DNA of 20,317 nucleotides from Anaerolineae bacterium (GTDB lineage: Bacteria > Chloroflexota > Anaerolineae > Anaerolineales > Villigracilaceae): positions 1-20,317 of the forward strand of contig JAFLCF010000065.1 of the NCBI GenBank assembly GCA_017303735.1. Direction: 5' to 3'. The first letter of the stretch is position 1. Each line of letters starts with the position of its first letter. The position numbers and the translations under genes are program-made. A model generated the notes under the pieces. The model was given only the letters and a program-made list of their open reading frames with translations. It did no database searches and was not told the DNA's origin. Of this stretch, positions 14,860 to 20,317 are shown in pieces.

Positions 14860-16038
14860 ATGTCTAAAATTGACTGGATCCAGCAAGAGATCGACAATTT
14901 GAAATCGCAGGGGCTTTATAACAAGATCCGCACCATCGGCTCACCGCAGGGAGCCTGGTTGACGGTGGATGGCAAGAAGGTTCTCAATTTCTGTTCAAAT
15001 AATTATCTGGGACTCGCCAATCATCCCGCCTTGGTTGCGGCTTCAAAGAAAGCGACTGATGAAATGGGTGTGGGTCCTGCCGCCGTCCGTTCCATCGCAG
15101 GGACAATGTCTCTGCATGTGGAACTCGAGAAGCGACTCGCCCAATTCAAAGGCGTGGAAGCGGCGATCACCTTTCAAAGCGGATTCACGGCGAATCTAGC
15201 AACTGTCCCTGCTTTGGTTGGAAAAGAAGATGTGATTTTCTCGGACAGACTCAACCACGCCTCCATCATTGACGGATGCCGTCTCTCCGGCGCGAAGATC
15301 ATCGCGTATGAACATAACGATGTGAAATCACTCGAAGAACAAATTAAAGCCAATCTAAAAGATTACCGCCGCGCGCTCATCATCACGGACGGCGTCTTCA
15401 GCATGGACGGCGACATTGCGCCCCTGCCCGATATTTACGAAGTGGCGAAGAAGTATGACATTCTTTTGATGGTGGACGATGCTCACGGCGAAGGCGTGCT
15501 CGGCAAGGGCGGACGCGGCATCGTTGATCACTTTGGCTTGCATGGCAAAGTGGACGTGGAAGTGGGCACGATGTCGAAGGCATTTGGCGTGGTGGGCGGA
15601 ATTGTCGCGGGTAAAGCGGTCATCATCGAATGGCTGCGCCAGCGCGGACGCCCCTTCCTGTTCTCCTCGGCGGTGACCGTCCCAGACGCGGCGGCATGTC
15701 TCGCAGCCGTAGACTTGCTCGAAGACTCAACTCAGTTGGTGGATAAACTTTGGGACAACGCCAAATACTTCAAGACCGAAATGAAGACCCTCGGCTTCAA
15801 CACCGGCGTGAGCGAAACCCCCATCACCCCGGTGATGCTCGGCGAAGCGCCGTTGGCACAACAATTCAGCCGTGAGTTATTTGAAGCAGGCGTGTTCGCC
15901 ATGTCCATTGGCTTCCCAACCGTGCCGCAAGGCAAGGCAAGAATCCGCGTGATGATCTCTGCTGCGCATGCGAAGGATGATCTCGATAAAGGTTTGGAGG
16001 CGTTCAAGAGTGTTGGGAAGAAGTTGGGCGTGATTTAG
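14860..16038 (+). CDS. kbl: Glycine C-acetyltransferase / 2-amino-3-ketobutyrate CoA ligase
   Basis: A PLP enzyme of the alpha-oxoamine synthase family, 392 residues. It condenses glycine and acetyl-CoA (reversibly) in threonine breakdown. Motifs: [72 protein letters not shown], and the PLP lysine Lys240 in [12 protein letters not shown]. The start is fixed by AAGGAG six bases before ATG 14860; the frame is open far upstream but that part is repeat DNA. Threonine dehydrogenase (tdh), often adjacent, is absent here. The close paralogue BioF (8-amino-7-oxononanoate synthase) is an alternative that cannot be excluded without alignment. It is followed by a strong terminator. Confidence 0.88.
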   Translation: MSKIDWIQQEIDNLKSQGLYNKIRTIGSPQGAWLTVDGKKVLNFCSNNYLGLANHPALVAASKKATDEMGVGPAAVRSIAGTMSLHVELEKRLAQFKGVEAAITFQSGFTANLATVPALVGKEDVIFSDRLNHASIIDGCRLSGAKIIAYEHNDVKSLEEQIKANLKDYRRALIITDGVFSMDGDIAPLPDIYEVAKKYDILLMVDDAHGEGVLGKGGRGIVDHFGLHGKVDVEVGTMSKAFGVVGGIVAGKAVIIEWLRQRGRPFLFSSAVTVPDAAACLAAVDLLEDSTQLVDKLWDNAKYFKTEMKTLGFNTGVSETPITPVMLGEAPLAQQFSRELFEAGVFAMSIGFPTVPQGKARIRVMISAAHAKDDLDKGLEAFKSVGKKLGVI

Positions 16039-16055
16039 TTTTATGACAGAAAGTG

Positions 16056-16085
16056 AAGACCGCAAGGTGATTTGCGGTCTTTTTG
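16056..16085 (+). terminator. Rho-independent terminator after kbl
   Basis: A 9-bp GC-rich stem AGACCGCAA / TTGCGGTCT with a 6-base loop is followed by a T-run (16080-16084). It begins 18 bases after the stop. Confidence 0.92.
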
Positions 16086-16132
16086 TTAAACTAGCTTACA
16101 GTCAGAACAAGATTTGGCATATTCACCTTATA

Positions 16133-16170
16133 TATAATGATTTTGAGTCTAGGTGGGGTAAAATTGAAAT
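16133..16170 (+). promoter_or_regulatory. Promoter region of the methyltransferase gene
   Basis: Two -10 candidates are seen. TATAAT at 16133-16138 would give a leader of about 26 bases. TAAAAT at 16159-16164 is exactly six bases before the ATG and would make the mRNA leaderless. AGGTGGGG at 16151-16158 is too far from the ATG for a good ribosome site. Confidence 0.45.
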
Positions 16171-17580
16171 ATGGCAGTCCAATTAGCTTTAACTCTTAAT
16201 AAAATAGATACTCAATTAGAAAAGCAGGATTTCCGACTAACTGGAAATCCTGTTGAGAACCTTGTTACATCTTTATCTGGCGATCTGAATTTCACTGAAA
16301 ATACTAAAGACGCACATCTTTCCCATAAGGCTCATTCTTTTCCTGCCAAATTTCCTCCCCAACTACCTCGCAAGTTTATTCTTGAATTGACCAGCCCTGG
16401 CGATGTAGTTCTTGACCCCATGATGGGCTCTGGTACAACATTACTCGAAGCTTTTTTACAAGATAGACAAGCCATTGGATTTGATATTGACCCACTAGCA
16501 ATGCTGCTGGCACAGGTAAAGACCGAAGCATATAACACTGCCGAGTTAGGCGTGTTGGGTAATCGAATATTGAAAGACGCCAGAAAAATGGTTCACTCAT
16601 ATTCTGATTTGTTAACATCCGTGAAATCAAAACGGTTTGATGAAAAAACTATTGAGTTTATTGATTATTGGTTTACTGCTGAAGTCCAATTAGAGCTTTT
16701 GGCTTTAAGCTTAGAAATCGAAAAAATCGAATCTGTGAAAATGCGCGATTTTTTCAGATTGATCTTTTCCTCAATCATAATAACGAAAACCGGCGGGGTT
16801 TCAATGGCTTTAGATTTGGCTCATACTCGCCCGCATAAAGCCAAAACTATTTTTTCAAAAAATGGAAAGGTCCTAGCTGGTGACGAGAATGAAGAAAAAC
16901 GGCATTTGGTTAAGATTTTACGTTCCCCATTGGATGAATTTGAAAAAAAGTTAAATCAAAATTTACGTAGCGTAATCACACCACATCCTTTAGGACTATC
17001 ACCAATTATCAATTTTGGTAGTGCTCAATCACTAGCATTAGCGTCCAATAGTGTAGATTTGGTTGTTACTTCTCCACCATATGCGTCTAATGCAATTGAC
17101 TATATGCGGGCGCATAAGTTCTCTTTGGTCTGGTTCGGTTTTCCTATTGGCGCTTTGACCGATAAGCGAAAAACATATATAGGAAGTGAAGGGTTCTCAA
17201 ATCTACCAGATATAATCCTTCCGCCTAAAGTGGAAAAGGTTATTGAAAAAGTTGCTTTAAAAAGTAAATCAAAAGGTATCTCATTGCGACGCTATTATGT
17301 TGAAATGACAATGGTTTTGCAAGAACTATTTAGGGTGTTAAAACCTCAAAAATCTGCCATTGTTGTTGTTGGAAATTCAACTTTAGCCAGTGTAGATGCA
17401 CAAGTTAACAGTTCTTTAGTTGAAATTGGAAAAACAGTAGGATTTGATGTTCCAATGGTTGGTATTCGCCAACTAGACAGAAACCGCCGGATGTTACCGG
17501 CGGGTTCAAGTGTTGATAAAAATTCCCAGATTCAACAACGAATGCACGAAGAATTTGTAATTGGCTTTTACAAGCCGTAG
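16171..17580 (+). CDS. DNA methyltransferase (probable N4-cytosine or N6-adenine type) of an R-M system
   Basis: 469 residues. The AdoMet-binding motif I is DPMMGSGTT (82-90), preceded by the HSFPAKFPPQLPRKFI block common in such enzymes and followed by GFDIDPLA. The catalytic motif IV is TSPPY (Ser301-Tyr304), typical of exocyclic amino methylation and most often of cytosine-N4. Motif I precedes motif IV, unlike the usual order of enzymes with DPF-GSGT/SPPY motifs. The middle ~180 residues could hold target recognition. The gene is AT-richer than its neighbours and has many AAA/TTT codons, suggesting transfer. Its last 13 bases overlap the 3' end of the convergent HNH gene. Sequence specificity is unknown. 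Confidence 0.88.
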   Translation: MAVQLALTLNKIDTQLEKQDFRLTGNPVENLVTSLSGDLNFTENTKDAHLSHKAHSFPAKFPPQLPRKFILELTSPGDVVLDPMMGSGTTLLEAFLQDRQAIGFDIDPLAMLLAQVKTEAYNTAELGVLGNRILKDARKMVHSYSDLLTSVKSKRFDEKTIEFIDYWFTAEVQLELLALSLEIEKIESVKMRDFFRLIFSSIIITKTGGVSMALDLAHTRPHKAKTIFSKNGKVLAGDENEEKRHLVKILRSPLDEFEKKLNQNLRSVITPHPLGLSPIINFGSAQSLALASNSVDLVVTSPPYASNAIDYMRAHKFSLVWFGFPIGALTDKRKTYIGSEGFSNLPDIILPPKVEKVIEKVALKSKSKGISLRRYYVEMTMVLQELFRVLKPQKSAIVVVGNSTLASVDAQVNSSLVEIGKTVGFDVPMVGIRQLDRNRRMLPAGSSVDKNSQIQQRMHEEFVIGFYKP

Positions 17581-18152
17581 TGCTTTCTCATAAATTCTGC
17601 AATTAGAACAGATTCTGACAGTCCACTCTGTTGAGCGTCTGCTCTAATTTTTTGCAACAAAGACTTATCAAGCATTACCACGAAACGCCCACCGAACAAT
17701 TCTGGATAAGCATAAGGGCAGCCATCGCAGGTTTGCAGTTTGCAACGTTTACAAACTCCGCGTTTTTCTACATTGCAAGTTCGGCAAAGCAGTTGAATAT
17801 TGGCAACTTCAGTTCTACCAAGTCTTTCTTGCGGAACTTTGTGATCATATTGGATATGATTATCTTTTGTGCCACAAATCTGACAAGTACCTTGGTCTCT
17901 CTCAAAAACCTGTCGCTTTTGCTCTGCAGAAGGATACTTACGTTCATTACCAACTAATTTCTCACGAGAAACAAGACGGTATTTTGTACCAGAAGTTTGG
18001 ATTTGCCAGCCGCTTTCTCGTAATTCTCGAATACGCCGGTCATAATATGTTTGTTGAACAGCTTTGAAAATATCTGCTCCTTCAACCCATTCCATATTCC
18101 AAAGCATATCAAGGATTATTTGTTTTGCTTCACTTAATTTCTTCTCAGTCAT
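17568..18152 (-). CDS. HNH restriction endonuclease candidate with wHTH and ribbon-helix-helix-like ends
   Basis: 194 residues from ATG 18152, which has GGAG five bases upstream; GTG 18158 overlaps the XRE stop and is an alternative. Residues ~5-60 look like a winged helix (DRRIRELRESGWQIQT). The nuclease core has C90-x2-C93, D103-H104, a NIQLLC block and C123-x2-C126-N127, the HNH pattern with a zinc ribbon. Four more cysteines (134, 137, 142, 145) probably bind a second zinc. Residues ~156-192 (RFVVMLDKSLLQKI ... GLSESVLIAEFMRK) resemble a CopG/Arc ribbon-helix-helix. The position beside a methyltransferase and an XRE gene makes restriction endonuclease the best guess. Confidence 0.82.
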   Translation of the reverse strand: MTEKKLSEAKQIILDMLWNMEWVEGADIFKAVQQTYYDRRIRELRESGWQIQTSGTKYRLVSREKLVGNERKYPSAEQKRQVFERDQGTCQICGTKDNHIQYDHKVPQERLGRTEVANIQLLCRTCNVEKRGVCKRCKLQTCDGCPYAYPELFGGRFVVMLDKSLLQKIRADAQQSGLSESVLIAEFMRKHYGL

Positions 18153-18154
18153 AA

Positions 18155-18376
18155 TCACTCCACAAAGTAATCGAGAGATTTTCCATAAAGTTGAGCAAAT
18201 TCCAAAAGTTCAATAATGTCTACTCGTCGTTCACCATTCTCGCACTTTGCTATATAAGACTGATGCTTTCCTAGCGCTTTAGCAACTTCAACTTGAGACA
18301 AGCCTTTTTCTTTTCGTGCCCGACACAATCTTGCGAGGAAATCTTTGTATTTTTCGGTATGGACAGTTTTAGACAT
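18155..18376 (-). CDS. XRE-family regulator, candidate R-M controller (C) protein
   Basis: 73 residues that are almost entirely one helix-turn-helix domain: RLCRARKEKGLSQVEVAKALGKHQSYIAKCENGERRVDIIELLEFAQLYG. The length and its position directly ahead of the endonuclease gene fit C proteins, which time restriction enzyme production after entry into a new cell. The start has a good ribosome site (GAGGG five bases before ATG 18376). The stop lies two bases before the HNH ATG, so the two genes are coupled. An ordinary XRE repressor or antitoxin is the alternative. Confidence 0.88.
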   Translation of the reverse strand: MSKTVHTEKYKDFLARLCRARKEKGLSQVEVAKALGKHQSYIAKCENGERRVDIIELLEFAQLYGKSLDYFVE

Positions 18377-18397
18377 AATTACCCTCGGATTGAAGTA

Positions 18398-18448
18398 ATG
18401 TTAATTTACAAATAAAAATATCCCAAAACGGGATATTTTTATTTGTAA
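18398..18448 (-). promoter_or_regulatory. Promoter and 43-base perfect inverted repeat upstream of the XRE gene
   Basis: TTACAAATAAAAATATCCC (18406-18424) and its exact reverse complement (18430-18448) flank a 5-base centre. On the minus strand TTGGGA (18426-18421) and TAACAT (18403-18398) are 17 bases apart and could be the -35 and -10 of the XRE-HNH operon. The start point would be near 18391 and the leader about 15 bases. The inverted repeat would then cover the -35 and spacer, as expected for an autoregulatory operator. It could instead be a terminator-like hairpin marking the island edge. Confidence 0.55.
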
Positions 18449-18538
18449 TATTATTCTCTTATAGTTACCGCCCTTATCAACAATCTATAACACCATCCGA
18501 CAGCATCGTCATTTGCACTTGACTTGTAAAAGGAAAAC

Positions 18539-18619
18539 ATGATCGTCATTCTAATTATCGTACCGGTAGTTCTTGGCATTATCATCGCCATCGCCATCTA
18601 CGACCATTACCGCAAGTGA
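18539..18619 (+). CDS. 26-residue single-helix membrane microprotein
   Basis: ATG 18539 to TGA 18619. The first ~20 residues are almost all I, V, L, A and G, with one proline (MIVILIIVPVVLG...), forming one membrane helix. The tail YDHYRK is polar and basic and would face the cytoplasm by the positive-inside rule. AAGGA lies five bases before the ATG, a good ribosome site; TAAAAG six bases before the ATG could also be a -10-like box. I do not recognise the family. It lies between the minus-strand XRE gene and the 3' end of the minus-strand FAD gene, on the opposite strand from both. The strong codon-periodic hydrophobic pattern and the ribosome site argue that it is real. Confidence 0.55.
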   Translation: MIVILIIVPVVLGIIIAIAIYDHYRK

Positions 18620-18622
18620 GCC

Positions 18623-18643
18623 CACTATTCACTATTCACTATT
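18623..18643. repeat. Three tandem copies of CACTATT
   Basis: Three perfect head-to-tail 7-base copies lie at 18623-18643. On the minus strand (AATAGTG) they provide the last codons and the TAG stop of the FAD oxidoreductase gene. They begin four bases after the microprotein stop. Confidence 0.9.
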
Positions 18644-20137
18644 CCCCATCCCCTTCCTTCTCTTCCTCCCCCGCATCATCAAGCTCTCGATCCAGGCTGC
18701 CATGGGTTCAGGCGGCGGATAACTTTCCACTGTAAATTCATCTAATCCTTTTTCACGCAGTACACGATTTGCAGCTTCGAGTCCTGTCACGCAGGCGCGT
18801 TCCAAGAAGAAGGCGGGCGTTTCATGGCGGACCCAATCGCCTGCGCAAAATAAATTCTTCCACGGCGTTTCGATTCCCAAATGTGTGCCGCGCGCGCCAA
18901 TGGATGGCAGCGTATGCGTGCCTGCATTGCGCTGTAACAACTGCCCAAGCAAACTTCCCTTCAATTCAGGAAATGCTCGGTTCACATCCGTGATGACGTT
19001 CGCCAGCAGCACGGCATCGGGTTGCGCCAACACGCTCGGCGGACCATACACATGCACTTCCAAACATGCGCCGCCGGTTTCAGCATGCCACTGTTTATAC
19101 GAGTCGTAAATGCGCTCGAGCCAGAAAAAATTGTGCATCACAAAGTCGCCGCTGAACATGCCCGCTTCCGGTCCGCGGCGCGGCGGCTTGCCAAACCACA
19201 AACGGATCACTGCGTGACCCAGTCCATGCGGGAAGAACAAATCGTCGGCGCGAAAACTGTTCTTGATAATAGATTCAGCTCCGGGTGAGTCTGAAGCGAG
19301 GATGACAAAGGGAGCCGAATCCACGCTGGGGATTCCATCTTGTTCCCAATGCACGGTCCACACCTCATCTTTTTCCAATCGCTTCACCCGTGACTGGAAA
19401 CGAATCTCACCGCCCAAACTTTGAATCTTCGCCGATAGTTTTTCGCAGACCTCACCGCCGCCGTTTGGGAGATACTCGAATGCCCACGCGTCACGGCGCA
19501 TGACGGTGTAAAAACGCAGGAAGCCGAGAAAGCCCGCCAGCGGAACCTGGTCTGGGTCGGTGGAAAGCCCGTTGCGAGTGAGACCGAAGAAAAGCGAGCG
19601 GAGGGCGGGTCCCCATTTTTTGAGAGCGCCGCCGAAGGTATGACCTTCCATCGGTTGATTTTCAACGAAGGGGTCAATGCCAATCGACATGACCAGCACC
19701 GACCAGACGTCGAAGATCGAGAGCATGTCGCGCAGGGTTAGCATGCCCCAAAAACGTGGCGAGAAAAATAGTTGAATGTAATGAAAGGGCGCGGGGACGA
19801 TGCTGTTGCGAATGGCGCTGCCAATGTTCGCGCGGCGGACGTGACTCCCAACGCGGTAGATCCATTGCTCGTCTTTGGCGGCTTGCAGTTGGTGGATGAT
19901 GCCATGCCGCCTGAGCATGGATTTGAGATTGCGATACGACGACCAAATACCATGCACGCCATGCTCGGCCGGAAATTTTCTACCTTTGACCTCCGTCTCA
20001 GCCAAGCCCGCAAGGCGACCACCAATGTGATCGTCCGCTTCGAGGAGGAGCGGCTTCAGTCCGCGCTCGGCGAGGTGGAGGGCGGCGGTGAGCCCGGCAA
20101 TTCCCCCACCAATGATGATGACGTCGTGTTTGTTCAT
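18632..20137 (-). CDS. FAD-dependent oxidoreductase, carotenoid/phytoene desaturase-like
   Basis: 501 residues. The dinucleotide-binding motif GGGIAGL (10-16) lies near the N-terminus, followed by LLEADDHIGGR, the flavin amine oxidase/desaturase signature. The C-terminal FAD block is LFCAGDWVRHETPAFFLERACVTGLEAAN, close to that of zeta-carotene desaturase and hydroxysqualene dehydroxylase (HpnE)-type enzymes. A substrate among isoprenoid lipids is likely, but the exact reaction is not. There is no signal peptide; hydrophobic patches in the middle (FHYIQLFFSPRFWGML) suggest membrane contact. On the minus strand a TATAAT (20151-20146) lies eight bases before the ATG, with no ribosome site, so its mRNA may be nearly leaderless. 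The last few codons and the stop come from the CACTATT repeat. Confidence 0.85.
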   Translation of the reverse strand: MNKHDVIIIGGGIAGLTAALHLAERGLKPLLLEADDHIGGRLAGLAETEVKGRKFPAEHGVHGIWSSYRNLKSMLRRHGIIHQLQAAKDEQWIYRVGSHVRRANIGSAIRNSIVPAPFHYIQLFFSPRFWGMLTLRDMLSIFDVWSVLVMSIGIDPFVENQPMEGHTFGGALKKWGPALRSLFFGLTRNGLSTDPDQVPLAGFLGFLRFYTVMRRDAWAFEYLPNGGGEVCEKLSAKIQSLGGEIRFQSRVKRLEKDEVWTVHWEQDGIPSVDSAPFVILASDSPGAESIIKNSFRADDLFFPHGLGHAVIRLWFGKPPRRGPEAGMFSGDFVMHNFFWLERIYDSYKQWHAETGGACLEVHVYGPPSVLAQPDAVLLANVITDVNRAFPELKGSLLGQLLQRNAGTHTLPSIGARGTHLGIETPWKNLFCAGDWVRHETPAFFLERACVTGLEAANRVLREKGLDEFTVESYPPPEPMAAWIESLMMRGRKRRKGMGNSE

Positions 20138-20145
20138 TGAGGGTG

Positions 20146-20151
20146 ATTATA
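20146..20151 (-). promoter_or_regulatory. -10 box (TATAAT) of the FAD oxidoreductase gene
   Basis: A perfect TATAAT on the minus strand ends eight bases before ATG 20137. A start point seven bases later leaves a leader of one or two bases. Confidence 0.5.
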
Positions 20152-20168
20152 GTATGAGAGCCTTTTTC

Positions 20169-20240
20169 ACCACAGATAAACGCGGATAGACACAGATTTT
20201 TAATAGAGCATTATCCAATTTATCTGTGTTCATCTGTGGT
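20169..20240. repeat. ACCACAGAT/ATCTGTGGT inverted repeat
   Basis: ACCACAGAT with two further CGGAT/ACAGAT words on the left is inverted against ATCTGTGTTCATCTGTGGT (20222-20240) on the right, about 72 bases in all. This ACCACAGATGAACACAGAT-type repeat is seen between genes in many unrelated bacterial genomes. It fills the divergent gap between the FAD gene and the tRNA. Confidence 0.75.
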
Positions 20241-20262
20241 TAAATCTTTGCTATCTTCTTAT

Positions 20263-20270
20263 GGTAAAAT
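20263..20270 (+). promoter_or_regulatory. Possible -10 box (TAAAAT) ahead of the tRNA
   Basis: GGTAAAAT at 20263-20270 lies about 34 bases before the tRNA-like start. It has the same form as the boxes before 10819 and 16171. Confidence 0.35.
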
Positions 20271-20304
20271 CGCTCCCGCCTCTGACGAAAAATCAGATTC
20301 CCAT

Positions 20305-20317
20305 GGAGGGATGGCCG
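20305..20317 (+). tRNA. Start of a tRNA gene, probably tRNA-Ser (cut by window edge)
   Basis: The last 13 bases, GGAGGGATGGCCG, match the 5' end of many bacterial tRNA-Ser genes (acceptor strand GGAGGGA, then TGGCCGAG). Only the acceptor stem and the start of the D arm are inside the window, so the anticodon is not visible. Confidence 0.5.

Noticed and set aside
18155..18619. XRE protein as antitoxin to the membrane microprotein
   Set aside because: The XRE gene is coupled to the HNH gene on the opposite strand and is separated from the microprotein by a promoter region; nothing in the sequence links the two.
19772..20140. 122-residue open frame on the plus strand
   Set aside because: It is antisense to the FAD-binding N-terminus of the desaturase-like gene.

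Overview
The window looks like chromosomal DNA of a Chloroflexota bacterium, most likely class Anaerolineae. That placement is inferred from the kinds of genes present (adjacent DUF1800/DUF1501 Tat-exported genes, a stand-alone helicase-associated protein, a DprE1/DprE2-like pair, several GGDEF proteins) and from the abundance of short palindromic intergenic repeats. No rRNA marker is present to prove it. Base composition is mixed and near balanced, except for a clearly AT-richer block at about 16.1-18.5 kb.

Layout. (1) 1-1953, plus strand: the 3' part of mutL (endonuclease-type MutL) and a PAS-like/GGDEF diguanylate cyclase. (2) 2135-8269, minus strand: a DUF1800-DUF1501 pair, lipB (octanoyltransferase), a DprE1-like FAD oxidase and its DprE2-like SDR partner. 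(3) 8403-14636, plus strand: a GAF-GGDEF protein, a diacylglycerol-kinase-family lipid kinase, a 533-residue helicase-associated protein without an ATPase motor, a multi-membrane GT87/DUF2029 glycosyltransferase and a GT2 glycosyltransferase. (4) 14860-16038: a glycine C-acetyltransferase (kbl) with a strong terminator. (5) 16171-18376: a compact restriction-modification-like island made of a DNA methyltransferase (plus strand), a convergent HNH endonuclease and a small XRE regulator (both minus strand). (6) 18539-18619: a 26-residue single-membrane-helix microprotein. (7) 18632-20137: a carotenoid-desaturase-like FAD oxidoreductase. (8) The first 13 bases of what looks like a tRNA-Ser gene at the right edge.

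Functional themes. The DprE1/DprE2-like pair, the GT2 enzyme, the GT87 enzyme and the lipid kinase all fit lipid-linked sugar or envelope chemistry, although they are not one operon. Two diguanylate cyclases, both with an apparent inhibitory RxxD site, point to c-di-GMP signalling. The R-M island has the C-protein/endonuclease/methyltransferase layout of a type II system; its endonuclease seems to carry an extra ribbon-helix-helix tail.

The most unusual theme is repeats. At least eight unrelated palindromic or tandem short repeats lie between genes. One of them appears to sit in frame inside lipB, adding about 21 residues, and a similar low-complexity tract forms part of the MutL linker. A second theme is an A/T-rich -10-like box placed exactly six bases before several start codons, which suggests leaderless mRNAs.
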